A stretch of DNA of 64,000 nucleotides from Pelagibius sp. Alg239-R121 (GCF_947331435.1 NZ_CAMZOF010000004.1:124001-188000); one strand, 5' to 3'. Shown: positions 1-7,865, counted from the first letter of the stretch. Notes: generated by a model not told the origin, from the sequence alone. Made by a program: numbers and translations.

Positions 1-131
1 AACTTGCCGTAGTCGAAGCCATGAAGATGGAAAACCTGCTGCGTGCACAACAGGACGGTGTGGTTGCCGCGATCAAGGCGGCGCCGGGCGAGAGCCTCAG
101 CGTCGACCAGATCATCATGGAATTCGAGTGA
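1..131 (+). CDS. pccA: Propionyl-CoA carboxylase alpha subunit, C-terminal end (partial)
   Basis: Only the last 42 codons are present, read in the frame that starts at base 3 and stops with TGA at 129-131. They contain the biotin attachment motif EAMKMEN, in which the second Lys is the biotinylated one, followed by a typical biotinyl-domain end (DGVVAAI...APGESL...MEFE). In this family the alpha subunit carries biotin carboxylase and the biotin carrier, and the beta subunit transfers CO2 to propionyl-CoA. The EAMKMEN core and MEFE ending fit alphaproteobacterial PccA best, but another acyl-CoA carboxylase (methylcrotonyl- or acetyl-CoA) cannot be excluded from so short a piece. Confidence 0.8.
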   Translation, partial: LAVVEAMKMENLLRAQQDGVVAAIKAAPGESLSVDQIIMEFE

Positions 132-356
132 TGACTGCACTCTGCTGAAGCGTATGTCAGGCATTGGGTAAGAGACACTGAGTTTTGGAATTGAAAGTAG
201 CGCGCCCTCTCGTTTGTTGAGCTCTGACCCCGGAGCACTTGAAGGAGAAGCTTATGGAAATATTGAGGCCTTTCTATTTTTAGCAAGACTGCAATGACTG
301 CCACGGAACACCGTGCCGTGTTATCATTAGATCGTCTCTAGAGGACGGAGGTTGTC

Positions 357-383
357 ATGCCCGACGACAAAACGCTGACATGA
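357..383 (+). other. Possible 8-codon leader peptide (MPDDKTLT)
   Basis: A strong Shine-Dalgarno GGAGG at 347-351 lies 5 nt before ATG 357, which opens an 8-codon ORF ending in TGA at 381-383. That stop overlaps the ATG at 380 of the next gene as ATGA. The good ribosome site therefore belongs to the mini-ORF, and the downstream gene may be translated by coupling. A frameshift that cut off the real N-terminus would look the same. Confidence 0.4.
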
Positions 384-1123
384 GTATGGCTTTACCGTTA
401 ACTGGCTTTCCGCTTGCCACTTGGGGCGCGACGCCAATCACCTTCAACGAACGTGTGGCAACTCACAGGCTAGGTTTGCTTGACGTTCACTTTGGTAGGA
501 ACTGGTCACCAGAGCATGTCATACCCTTTCTCTATCGTGAACACGTTAACAATGAGTACGGTAACTATGGTCCGCGCGCCTTTGATATCAATCATCGGGG
601 CGGAACCGTTGCCGAGAAACCGTGGGAGGAATGGAAGAAAAATCCACAGGCCTTGCAGGACAGTGGATTTGTTACGTTTTTCAATGACTTCAACAATACT
701 CCTCCCGCTCACAAGAAATACGGTCCGGGGTCTGTAGTCGGTCAGAATATCCCTTTAGAAGGAGTGCACAAATACAGCCAAACAGATCACCATGGGCAGA
801 TCGAGGTCACTGCTGATAACAAGGGCAAGGAAATTGGCTACGTTGACATCCCCGTTCTAAGCCAATTTGGGATGCGGTGGTCAAAAACAGCGCTGGAGTG
901 GACGAGACAAAAAATGCATGGGATGGTTCATTTCCATCTCGAGGGACTTGGCGATATTCAAGCCATTATCGGACGAGAGCCTGATCTGGCATTTGGCTAT
1001 AATATCACAGCTCGAGAGCTTCGATATCTACAACGAAACTGGCAGAACTTCCGACTCCTAACGTGCTTCTACAACGGATATGACGCTGAGTACAAAGCCA
1101 TTCAAGTTAATTGCCCGTGGTAA
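380..1123 (+). CDS. Hypothetical protein, AT-richer than neighbours
   Basis: This 247-residue ORF matches no family I recognise. It has no signal peptide or membrane segment and is rich in aromatic residues, Asn and His (for example HFHLEGLGDI near residue 195 and a C-terminal NITARELRYLQRNW stretch). Codon third positions are visibly less GC-biased than in the genes around it, which suggests recent acquisition. The start at 380 overlaps the stop of a mini-ORF; ATG 386 is an alternative. It stands alone, with nothing co-oriented close downstream. It is probably a real gene because it is long, fairly low in GC and has a coherent soluble-protein composition. Confidence 0.55.
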   Translation: MSMALPLTGFPLATWGATPITFNERVATHRLGLLDVHFGRNWSPEHVIPFLYREHVNNEYGNYGPRAFDINHRGGTVAEKPWEEWKKNPQALQDSGFVTFFNDFNNTPPAHKKYGPGSVVGQNIPLEGVHKYSQTDHHGQIEVTADNKGKEIGYVDIPVLSQFGMRWSKTALEWTRQKMHGMVHFHLEGLGDIQAIIGREPDLAFGYNITARELRYLQRNWQNFRLLTCFYNGYDAEYKAIQVNCPW

Positions 1124-1302
1124 TGTAAATCGAACAGCTTAAGTGCAATCGACTGATGTCGGTCTGCACAGCGCAACTGATTTTGCATCCTTTGACAGCG
1201 ATGAAACGGCGTCACCGCGCGTGAATTTCAGTGACGGCATCCGAAAGCTACTCTTAATTTCACGACATTCGTGCTTGACCGAAGTGGTATCCAGATTGTC
1301 CG

Positions 1303-1893
1303 TTAGACCTTGGACAGCATGATTCGCTCCGTGCCCTGCGGTGACAGAACGAAAACCTCATCGTTGCCCTGACGCCGGGTCATGATCTGGGCCTGCGACC
1401 AGTTTGACAGATGACCGACAAGACAGCGGTTGACCATATCGTGGGCGACGACGCAAATGACCGGTCCATCATTCCGAAGAGCGTCGGACAGTTTTTCCTC
1501 GGCAAATGTGCTGATTCGCTGGACAACGTCGAGATAGCTTTCCCCATCGGGATAACGCCGGTTCCATTTATCCCCTTCGCGCCAGGCGGTCTTGCCCGGA
1601 AAAGCCTCTTCGATGTCGGCAAGCGTCATGCCTTCGCAGGCGCCGAAGCCACATTCTTTCAGCCTGTCGTCCGAGACCCTGTCTTTTCCAACCTGACGGG
1701 CAATCGTTTCAGCCGTGTCCCAGGCTCGGCCAAGCGGGCTGGCGTAGAGCTGATCAATGCCTGCATTTCTCAGAAAGGCTGCTGCTGCCTGAGCCTGGCG
1801 CTGGCCGAGATTGCTCAGCGGGGAGTCCTGTTGACCCTGAAACCGTTTTGCGATGTTCCATTCGGTTTGGCCATGGCGTACGACGTAGAGCAT
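1303..1893 (-). CDS. Histidine phosphatase family protein (phosphoglycerate mutase-like)
   Basis: The 196-residue protein begins MLYVVRHGQTEWN, the catalytic RHG motif of the histidine phosphatase superfamily, whose His forms the phospho-enzyme intermediate. Further family signatures follow: SPLSNLGQRQA, YASPLGRAWDTAE, a CGFGACEG-type segment and the second catalytic His in VVAHDMVNR. The length is normal for cofactor-independent-looking PhoE/GpmB-type phosphatases; the substrate cannot be inferred. The ORF stays open upstream to 1938, but those 15 codons lie in a dispersed repeat, so the Met at 1893, right before the motif, is the preferred start. Confidence 0.85.
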   Translation of the reverse strand: MLYVVRHGQTEWNIAKRFQGQQDSPLSNLGQRQAQAAAAFLRNAGIDQLYASPLGRAWDTAETIARQVGKDRVSDDRLKECGFGACEGMTLADIEEAFPGKTAWREGDKWNRRYPDGESYLDVVQRISTFAEEKLSDALRNDGPVICVVAHDMVNRCLVGHLSNWSQAQIMTRRQGNDEVFVLSPQGTERIMLSKV

Positions 1894-1898
1894 TCGCC

Positions 1899-1964
1899 CT
1901 CTACCTATCAAGTTTGGAGGTTGATCCACGTATTTCACCGATCAAGTGAAAACCGATCAGACTC
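1899..1964 (+). repeat. Dispersed intergenic repeat, copy A
   Basis: It starts CTCTACCTATCAAG and ends with the core TTCACCGATCAAGTGAAAA followed by CCGATCAGACTC (core 1934-1964). The TTCAC...GTGAA arms form a small inverted repeat. Three related copies occur at 2859-2925 (minus), 25340-25402 and 56082-56147. It lies directly upstream of the phosphatase start. Confidence 0.65.
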
Positions 1965-2048
1965 TCGAATCCCGGTGACATTGGGGTGATTTTGGGGTGA
2001 GACAACTGCGACGTTGCTTTCATAGAGTGGCGCATAGAAGCTTGCAAC

Positions 2049-2477
2049 ATGGAACAGCTTGATCTTCCAAGTGATGAAACCTGGTCCGAGCGGCGTTTTT
2101 GGTTCGAAGACCTGGAGAATGCAGCGGGGCAGAGCGGAGCACCTGCACCGAGCGAGCAGGCCTGTGCCCTGATGATTGATCTTCAGGCAGCCTTCTGTGC
2201 CGGCGCTTTCTCGGCGGTAGTGGTGTTGGCAGCAGCCATTGTGGAAGCGCAGGCCGGCAGGACGCCTGAAGACCCTCAACAACGCAAGGTGCGGCGCTGG
2301 CTGCAGGATTTGCGTAACAAGCTGGTTCATGAGGACCGGGAGTCACCAGTCATCACGGTCGAGGATCACTGGCTACGTCGTGGTGAATGGGAAACCGCGG
2401 CGCGCCGGTCCATTCTGCTGGCTTTTAACGCACTTTACCCGGATGCGGATTTGCCGGAAGAGGGGGAACTGGCGTGA
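2049..2477 (+). CDS. Hypothetical HEPN-like protein
   Basis: The 142-residue, mostly helical protein has a central hydrophobic helix (FCAGAFSAVVVLAAAIVEAQ) followed by RNKLVH at residues 89-94. That is an Rx4H motif as in HEPN RNase domains and in DUF4145-like proteins, where a 'GAY..AVVLAG..LE' helix precedes 'R..LVHE'. The HEPN assignment is therefore by pattern, not by clear homology. The stop overlaps the GTG start of acylphosphatase (GTGA), so the two are translationally coupled. No MNT nucleotidyltransferase antitoxin is nearby, which argues against a classic toxin-antitoxin pair. The upstream ribosome site is weak. Confidence 0.6.
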   Translation: MEQLDLPSDETWSERRFWFEDLENAAGQSGAPAPSEQACALMIDLQAAFCAGAFSAVVVLAAAIVEAQAGRTPEDPQQRKVRRWLQDLRNKLVHEDRESPVITVEDHWLRRGEWETAARRSILLAFNALYPDADLPEEGELA

Positions 2478-2758
2478 CGCCTGCCGTAAAAACATTACGG
2501 GCAGTGATTTCCGGCCGGGTGCAGGGTGTATGGTTTCGCGGTTGGACCGAGCGGCAAGCGCGCGCACGCGGGCTCGATGGTTGGGTGCGCAACTGTTCCG
2601 ATGGTACTGTCGAAGCAGTCTTCTCCGGTGCCGCCGACCAGGTAGATGAAATGATCGAGGATTGTTGGAAAGGACCACCCGCTGCCAAGGTTGCCTCGAT
2701 TCAACTCTACCGCGAAGAGCCATCGGTCGAGTCTGGATTTATTCATCTAAGACGCTAG
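2474..2758 (+). CDS. acyP: Acylphosphatase
   Basis: The 94-residue protein has the full acylphosphatase signature: GRVQGVWFR, with the phosphate-binding loop and catalytic Arg22, then GWVRNCSDGTVE with catalytic Asn40. It hydrolyses carboxyl-phosphate bonds such as acetyl or carbamoyl phosphate in the cytosol. The length is typical of the family (about 90-100). The start is GTG at 2474, which overlaps the TGA of the HEPN-like gene by 4 nt, so expression is probably coupled. Confidence 0.92.
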   Translation: MTPAVKTLRAVISGRVQGVWFRGWTERQARARGLDGWVRNCSDGTVEAVFSGAADQVDEMIEDCWKGPPAAKVASIQLYREEPSVESGFIHLRR

Positions 2759-2858
2759 ATGCCACAAGAAATACACGGAGTGGAAGTGACGTTATTCTGC
2801 TAGAGTTCGCTCCGGTCGGGAGATTAAGCCAGCTTATGGCGCGCATCTCTTCTCATTA

Positions 2859-2925
2859 GAGTCTGATCGTTTTTCACTGGTTCAGTGCAAAGCGTGAATC
2901 CGATTTATCTCATGTGCCTGGAGTA
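2859..2925 (-). repeat. Dispersed intergenic repeat, copy B
   Basis: Read on the minus strand, it runs from CTACTCCAGGCACATGAG through CGGATTCAC to CAGTGAAAAACGATCAGACTC. It shares the CGGATTCAC block and the 3' core with copy D at 56082. Next to it, 2926-2933 and 2952-2959 form an 8-bp inverted repeat (GAATCGCC/GGCGATTC) with an 18-nt loop. Confidence 0.65.
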
Positions 2926-3026
2926 GAATCGCCGGATTGACAGATCGCTTGGGCGATTCCGTCTAATCTTGGCCTGCTCTAGGGAAAAACCTTGTTCCGC
3001 GATGCATGCGCGAAAGGGTGTTTGTT

Positions 3027-3740
3027 ATGCTGTCCAGGTTCACAAAGGCTGCGGTGCTGGCGGTTGCCGTGGCTGCCTCGGGCATAGGTACGGCCAGTGC
3101 GGGGATTGTCACCGCAAGCGCCGTCATCGATGCCGATCAGGAAGTTCCAGGCAATGCTTCTACGGCGACCGGCACAGCGCTTTTCAGTTTCGACCGTGAC
3201 AGCGGCAACTATACTTTCCAGTTGAGTGTTTCCGGGGTAATCCTGACCGACATCACCTTTCCGGATGGTAATGGATTGGCTTTCGACGCCGCCGGCCCGG
3301 CACATCTTCATAACGCGCCAGTGGGCGTCAATGGCCCAATCGTCAGGACGTTCAATAATCAGATCCTTTACTCTGAGACCGGCGACGGCTTTTCCTTAAG
3401 CGCATTTGGTCCTTTGGCCAATGTTCTGACCGGCATCACTGCCGAGGCCTTTTTGAACCAACTTGCGTTGGGCAACATCTACGTCAATATCCATAGCTTT
3501 CCTGATTTCACTGGCGGCGAGGTCCGTGGCCAGCTCTTTGTGATCCCGGAACCGGCGAGCTTGAGGCTTCTCGGGATTGGAATTTTTGTGCTGTACAGCT
3601 CAGGGTTATTGCGGCGGCTGTCCAACCAAGCCACCTTCGTGCGTCTGATGCATCTGCGCTGGCTCGGATCGTATTGGTCTGTAACCGTGGGCGGCGCCAG
3701 GTCAATCCTCCGCTTAATTGCCATCGAAAAATGGCGCTGA
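3027..3740 (+). CDS. CHRD-domain protein with PEP-CTERM-like sorting signal and C-terminal extension
   Basis: The chosen start, ATG 3027, follows GAAAGGG by 8 nt and gives a clean signal peptide (MLSRFTKAAVLAVAVAASG...ASA); an ATG at 3006 adds 7 residues. The mature part is a CHRD domain (DADQEVPG, FSFDRDSGNYTF, HLHNAPVGVNGPIV, NIYVNIHS, GGEVRGQL), a secreted beta fold of unclear function. At residues 172-198 lies a PEP-CTERM tail: V-I-PEP, a hydrophobic helix, then LLRRL. In that family the protein ends just after the Arg cluster, but here the frame continues 39 more residues to 3740. A lost stop or frameshift is likely. No exosortase gene is visible. Confidence 0.8.
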   Translation: MLSRFTKAAVLAVAVAASGIGTASAGIVTASAVIDADQEVPGNASTATGTALFSFDRDSGNYTFQLSVSGVILTDITFPDGNGLAFDAAGPAHLHNAPVGVNGPIVRTFNNQILYSETGDGFSLSAFGPLANVLTGITAEAFLNQLALGNIYVNIHSFPDFTGGEVRGQLFVIPEPASLRLLGIGIFVLYSSGLLRRLSNQATFVRLMHLRWLGSYWSVTVGGARSILRLIAIEKWR

Positions 3741-3768
3741 GCAAACGGGTAATAGCTCATTATTTCGA

Positions 3769-3783
3769 ATATTCTAGAAATAT
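3769..3783. promoter_or_regulatory. Candidate ArsR-family operator upstream of arsR
   Basis: ATATTCTAGAAATAT is a near-perfect palindrome sharing ATTCTAGAA with the perfect palindrome at 4161-4180. A TTGACA hexamer at 3786-3791 follows at once, so a regulator bound here would cover a promoter -35 region. This fits autoregulation of the ArsR gene that starts at 3821. Confidence 0.5.
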
Positions 3784-3820
3784 AGTTGACAACGAATGGA
3801 AGGTCGGACAAATTAGCACT

Positions 3821-4138
3821 ATGGAAATTCTGCAAGCTGCACGCTGTCTCGATAAACTGGGCAACCCGACCCGGCTGGAGGTCTTTCGGCTTTTGGTGAA
3901 GGCAGGCCGGGAGGGGCTTCCTGTGGGTGACATCCAGGAGCACCTGGATGTCCCTGCCTCGACGCTGTCGCATCATATCTCTCATCTGGTAAATGCCGGC
4001 TTGGTGCATCAAGAGCGTGAAGGGCGAGTATTGCGCTGCCGCCCGGACTTCGAGTTGATGCAGGCCCTGATCGACTTCATGACTGAAGAATGCTGCGAAG
4101 GCGTGGAGCCAGCCCAACCCAAACGGGATGCCGGCTGA
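3821..4138 (+). CDS. ArsR-family winged-helix transcriptional regulator
   Basis: The protein of about 105 residues starts MEILQAARCLDKLGNPTRLEVFRLL and has the ArsR helix-turn-helix LPVGDIQEHLDVPASTLSHHISHLVNAGLVHQEREGRV. The frame is open upstream to 3674, but the usual family length and N-terminus favour ATG 3821. Near the C-terminus a CC pair (TEECCEG) could sense a thiophilic ligand such as As(III); no CVC-type motif is seen in the recognition helix. It sits 67 nt before a permease gene on the same strand, and similar palindromes precede both genes, so it probably represses both. Confidence 0.88.
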   Translation: MEILQAARCLDKLGNPTRLEVFRLLVKAGREGLPVGDIQEHLDVPASTLSHHISHLVNAGLVHQEREGRVLRCRPDFELMQALIDFMTEECCEGVEPAQPKRDAG

Positions 4139-4160
4139 CTCTTTTTTTGATTATATCATT

Positions 4161-4180
4161 CGATAATTCTAGAATTATCG
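4161..4180. promoter_or_regulatory. 20-bp perfect palindrome before the permease
   Basis: CGATAATTCTAGAATTATCG is a perfect palindrome between arsR (stop 4138) and the permease start (4206). It shares its ATTCTAGAA centre with the arsR-upstream site. It is a probable operator for the neighbouring ArsR protein. Confidence 0.6.
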
Positions 4181-4205
4181 TTGGAGACATCGAAGGAGAA
4201 ACAAG

Positions 4206-5249
4206 GTGACGGTTCTGGTGGAACGCATGATGGGGTTCGGCGGTCGTGTCTGGCGTTTGGACCGGGTCTGGCTGGCGCTGATTCTTTTGTTCGCCGTCTT
4301 GGCTGTCGCACTGCCGGCACAGGCAGTGGACAGTGTTTCTTTCGTCGCGGATGCCTTCCTTTGGATTGCGCCCTTTCTTCTGTTGTCGGTGTTATTGGCC
4401 GCTTGGTTGAAGGCGGCAGGCGCCGACCGGCTCATCGGGGCGGTCGTCTCCCGGTCTCCGGCAATGGGAATTCTTGTCGCGGCTGCGGCAGGATCGCTTT
4501 CCCCCTTCTGTTCCTGCGGCGTCGTGCCATTGGTTGCCGGTCTCTTGGCGGCCGGCGTACCCCTGCCGGTGGTCGCGGCTTTCTGGCTTTCGTCACCTCT
4601 AATGGATCCGGAGCAATTCATTCTGTTAGGCGCAACCATTTCGTTAGAGTTTGCAACGGTAAAGCTGGTCACAGCGTTTGGCCTGGGCCTTTTGGCAGGT
4701 TTTGCAACGCTCGCCTTACAGCGCGCAGGCGCTTTCGCCGATCCTTTGAAGGGAATCGCAACATGCGGCGGCTGCGGTTCGAAATCGCTTACCTCGACGG
4801 ATGGTGTGCGCTGGGCGTTCTGGCGGGAGAAGGAACGCTGGTCGGCATTTTCGGGTGAGGCGCGCGATGTTACGATGTTCCTCGCAAAGTGGCTGCTGTT
4901 AGCGTTCGCGATCGAGAGTTTGATGGTGGCCTGGATGCCACCGGACTTGATCGCGTCTTCCCTGGGCGCAGACCAGGGCCTGTTGGCGATACCGCTGGCT
5001 GCGGCCATTGGCGTGCCTGCTTATCTCAACGGATTTGCAGCGATCCCGCTGGTCGGTGAACTGATGGCGATGGGTATGGCGCCAGGTGCGGCAGTTACCT
5101 TCCTGGTTGCCGGTGGCGCGACCTCGATCCCGGCAGCGATGGCGGTCTATGCCCTGGTGCGTAAGACGGTGTTCGCCTGGTATCTGTTGTTGGCTTTCCT
5201 CGGCAGCTTGTTGGCGGGCTTCGGTTATCAGGCCCTGTTGTCACTGTGA
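4206..5249 (+). CDS. Predicted permease, ArsP_1/DUF318 family (metal or organoarsenical efflux)
   Basis: The 347-residue inner-membrane protein has about 8-10 hydrophobic helices. Family hallmarks are SPFCSCGVVPL in a membrane segment near residues 99-109, LSSPLMDPE, a central loop with a CGGCG cluster, and a repeat-like second half with AYLNGFAAIPL. The family includes ArsP (trivalent organoarsenical efflux) and the YraQ/SO_0444 group. The ArsR neighbour and the two cysteine clusters favour export of a thiophilic metal or metalloid; the exact substrate is not decidable. The start is GTG 4206 with AAGGAGA 9-13 nt before it. Confidence 0.82.
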   Translation: MTVLVERMMGFGGRVWRLDRVWLALILLFAVLAVALPAQAVDSVSFVADAFLWIAPFLLLSVLLAAWLKAAGADRLIGAVVSRSPAMGILVAAAAGSLSPFCSCGVVPLVAGLLAAGVPLPVVAAFWLSSPLMDPEQFILLGATISLEFATVKLVTAFGLGLLAGFATLALQRAGAFADPLKGIATCGGCGSKSLTSTDGVRWAFWREKERWSAFSGEARDVTMFLAKWLLLAFAIESLMVAWMPPDLIASSLGADQGLLAIPLAAAIGVPAYLNGFAAIPLVGELMAMGMAPGAAVTFLVAGGATSIPAAMAVYALVRKTVFAWYLLLAFLGSLLAGFGYQALLSL

Positions 5250-5261
5250 AACCGAGGCATA

Positions 5262-5597
5262 TCAGCCTGCGTAGAGAGTGAAAAGCTGTACCGACAAAAC
5301 GGCGAGATAGGTCGCAATTGCAGACCAGCAGATAAAGCGGGCGATCATCGTGACGCGATCGCCGGCCGTTGCTTTCGCTCCTGCCGGTCGGGGGGTGGCC
5401 GCCAAGGATACCCGCTGCGTCGCCGATGATCGCCGTTCCTGAAATATTTCCGATGCTGAGCCAGCGACTGTCTGCCGGCTGCGGCGCGAGAGCGACGGTG
5501 CGACCCTCGTGGCTGCTTGGCGGACGCATTTGCCTGCGATTTTCGGCAATGCGCTCAATGGCGAAGGGTAATGCGGCGCCAGACTGTTGCTCGACAT
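5262..5597 (-). CDS. Possible small membrane-anchored protein
   Basis: The 111-residue ORF on the minus strand has AAGGA 8 nt before its ATG. It has a basic Ser/Arg/Ala-rich N-terminal part and ends in one hydrophobic helix (FICWSAIATYLAVLSVQLFTLYAG). No family is recognised. It fills the only gap between the permease and the LysR gene, and a divergent AT-rich promoter-like region (5598-5717) separates it from the LysR gene, which supports it being real. The low-complexity composition and competing frames keep confidence low. Confidence 0.35.
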   Translation of the reverse strand: MSSNSLAPHYPSPLSALPKIAGKCVRQAATRVAPSLSRRSRQTVAGSASEIFQERRSSATQRVSLAATPRPAGAKATAGDRVTMIARFICWSAIATYLAVLSVQLFTLYAG

Positions 5598-5717
5598 CTC
5601 ATTGGTCCTTCAAATGAAGCTGTGTTTGGGTTCGAAAAGTGAACCTGACGAAAAGATAGCATTAAAAAAATGGATAGGAACTGGCAAAAAAAGTAGATCT
5701 GGTATACGTTATTTTTC

Positions 5718-6653
5718 ATGCTCGAATGGGATGGACTACGAGATTTCGTCGCTGTAGCTGAGGCGGGCAGTCTTTCTGCAGGTGCCAAACGCCTAAAGGT
5801 GAGTCAGCCAACTGTGTCCCGGCGCATTGGCGCTTTGGAGGCACACCTGAAGACCCGGCTGTTCGATCGGGTGCCGCGCGGGTTGGAACTGACCGAAGCC
5901 GGTGAAGACCTTTTGCAGCGGGTGCGGCGCATGGAACTGGAGGCGCTGGCGATCGAACGCTTTGCGCTCGGCACCGATGCAGCACCAGAGGGGGCGGTGC
6001 GCATCTCGGTCATCGAGCTCTTTGCGGAATGGCTGGCGGAGGAGTTTACAGCCTTTGCGAAGACCTATCCCAAGATTCGGATCGAGCTGATTGTCGACAA
6101 TGCTTCGGCCAATATGGTTCGGCGCGAAGCAGATATCGCAGTGCGGATGTTCCGGCCGGATCAACCAGACCTGGTGGCCCGGCGGGTCGGGGAGCACGGG
6201 TTGGGATTCTTCGCCGCACCCGGCTATCTTGCCGCACGCGGGACGCCAGCACGATTCCGGGATCTTCGCGAACATGACATCGTCGGATTTGACGAGGCGG
6301 CGATCGTCTCGAAAACAGCGAAAGCAATGGATCGTCTTGCCCCACGCGAGCGTTACGTCTTTCGTTCGAACGGGCTGATGGTCCAAGTGGCGGCGATGAA
6401 GGCAGGTATTGGCGTCGGTGGCACCTCCGCCTTTCTTGCCGAGAGGCAAGGCGGGCTGGTTCGGGTTCTTGCGGATAAAGCCAACATTATGCAGGAAATC
6501 TGGCTGGTTACTCACGTGGATCTGCGCCGTTCGGCGCGTATCCGCGCCACTATGGATTTCCTTGCGTCCGTCTTTGAAAAGAACCGGGCAGCGCTTGCGG
6601 GAGATTCGCATGTTGCGGATCACAGGACAGATGTCACTGACCCGGCTGACTAA
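5718..6653 (+). CDS. LysR-family transcriptional regulator
   Basis: The 311-residue protein starts MLEWDGLRDFVAVAEAGSLS. Its N-terminal helix-turn-helix (AGAKRLKVSQPTVSRRIGALE, about residues 18-40) and the following LFDRVPRGLELTEAG are classic LysR. A periplasmic-binding-like effector domain follows (VRISVIELFAEWLA... to ...IGVGGTSAFLAERQGGLVRVL). It resembles the group that lacks long C-terminal extensions. It sits 106 nt upstream of tctC on the same strand and may control the tctCBA transporter; LysR proteins are usually divergent from their targets, so this link is only inferred from adjacency. Confidence 0.88.
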   Translation: MLEWDGLRDFVAVAEAGSLSAGAKRLKVSQPTVSRRIGALEAHLKTRLFDRVPRGLELTEAGEDLLQRVRRMELEALAIERFALGTDAAPEGAVRISVIELFAEWLAEEFTAFAKTYPKIRIELIVDNASANMVRREADIAVRMFRPDQPDLVARRVGEHGLGFFAAPGYLAARGTPARFRDLREHDIVGFDEAAIVSKTAKAMDRLAPRERYVFRSNGLMVQVAAMKAGIGVGGTSAFLAERQGGLVRVLADKANIMQEIWLVTHVDLRRSARIRATMDFLASVFEKNRAALAGDSHVADHRTDVTDPAD

Positions 6654-6759
6654 AGTAGAAGCCGAAAAGGCCTAACGGCGTGGTCGTAAACCGGATTACA
6701 CTGCTCCAGCTTCCAAGACGGAAATCGAGAAGCGAAGCAATTCACTTCGGGAGGAAACA

Positions 6760-7740
6760 ATGCTGAATTCAATGACCATGGGCCGCATGGCTGGAGTAAT
6801 TCTGGGTGGTCTTGCGATGATTTTCGCAAGCACTGCTCAGGCTGAATGGCCGGAGCGGCCGATAACGCTGATTGTGCCTTGGGGTGCGGGTGGCGGTACC
6901 GACGCAACAGGCCGCATGATCGGCAGTCTTCTGGAAAAGGAATTGGGTCAGCCGGTCAATGTTGTAAACCGGACGGGCGGAAGCGGTGTTGTCGGGCATT
7001 CGGCAATCGCGAACGCCAAGCCTGACGGCTATACCTTGGGGGTCATCACCGTCGAGACGGGCATGATGCATTGGGCTGGGCTAACCGACCTCGATGGCAC
7101 GTTCTTCACGCCGGTTGCTCTCTACAATGCGGATCCAGCGGGCCTGCAGGTGCGGGCGGATTCGCCTTATAAAACAGCCGCCGACGCGATCGACGCCATC
7201 AAGGCCAACCCAGGTAAGTTCAAAGGCTCCGGTACCGGCCAGGGCGGCATCTGGCATCTGGCACTCGCGGGCATGTTGAATGATGCGGGGGTCGATCCGG
7301 CTGCGGCGCCATGGGTGCCCTCCAAAGGCGCAGCCCCCGGGTTGCAGGAACTCGCAGCAGGCGGAGTTGAGTTTGTGACCTGCTCGGTGGTCGAGGCAGC
7401 CGCTTTGATCGACGCCGGTAAGGTGCGGTCTCTTGCTGTGATGGGGGACGAGCGACTCGGCGCTTTCTCGGACGTGCCGACCTTGAAAGAATCCACCGGC
7501 CTCGACTGGAAGGTCGCGGCTTGGCGCGGTCTGGCCGGTCCGAAGGGGTTGCCGGGCGAGGTAACCAGCAAGCTGGTCCCGGCCTTTGAGAAGGTCTGGA
7601 ATTCGACCGAGTTTCAGGAGTTCATGAAGGGCCGCGGTTTCGGTTTGGTCTGGAAACCTGAAGCGGAATTCGCGACCTGGATGGCTGAAAGTGATGCCGG
7701 TCTTGGCTCTGTCATGAAAGCCGTTGGATTGGCTAAGTAG
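6760..7740 (+). CDS. tctC: Tripartite tricarboxylate transporter substrate-binding protein (Bug/TctC)
   Basis: The 326-residue periplasmic protein has a signal peptide that ends around STAQA-EWPERPI. The Bug-family signature follows: PITLIVPWGAGGGTDATGR, a ligand-carboxylate loop, then VVNRTGGSGVVGHSAIANAKPDGYTLG. In TTT systems it delivers a carboxylated substrate to TctA-TctB. The start ATG 6760 follows GGGAGGAAACA. The gene is first of the set tctC-tctB-tctA, and a 190-nt gap with a strong hairpin separates it from tctB. The substrate is unknown; Bug proteins bind many mono-, di- and tricarboxylates. Confidence 0.93.
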   Translation: MLNSMTMGRMAGVILGGLAMIFASTAQAEWPERPITLIVPWGAGGGTDATGRMIGSLLEKELGQPVNVVNRTGGSGVVGHSAIANAKPDGYTLGVITVETGMMHWAGLTDLDGTFFTPVALYNADPAGLQVRADSPYKTAADAIDAIKANPGKFKGSGTGQGGIWHLALAGMLNDAGVDPAAAPWVPSKGAAPGLQELAAGGVEFVTCSVVEAAALIDAGKVRSLAVMGDERLGAFSDVPTLKESTGLDWKVAAWRGLAGPKGLPGEVTSKLVPAFEKVWNSTEFQEFMKGRGFGLVWKPEAEFATWMAESDAGLGSVMKAVGLAK

Positions 7741-7865
7741 TGGAACTGGCCAAGTAAGCGAGTCGACCAGGCAAACGCCGGAAAATCGACCGGCATCGCC
7801 GCGCGGTTGCCATCGCGCATCACAGGAGCCGACTGGCCGTTGGTCAGGCTCTGAATCAACAGCGT

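Noticed and set aside
1894-1938. Upstream extension of the histidine phosphatase
   Set aside because: It lies in dispersed repeat copy A; the family N-terminus starts at 1893.
4175-5008. 277-codon ORF on the minus strand opposite the permease
   Set aside because: It is antisense to a clear membrane permease and its translation is low-complexity Ser/Ala/Arg-rich.
5369-5617. 82-codon plus-strand ORF between permease and LysR gene
   Set aside because: It competes with the better-placed minus-strand ORF and has no ribosome site or domain.
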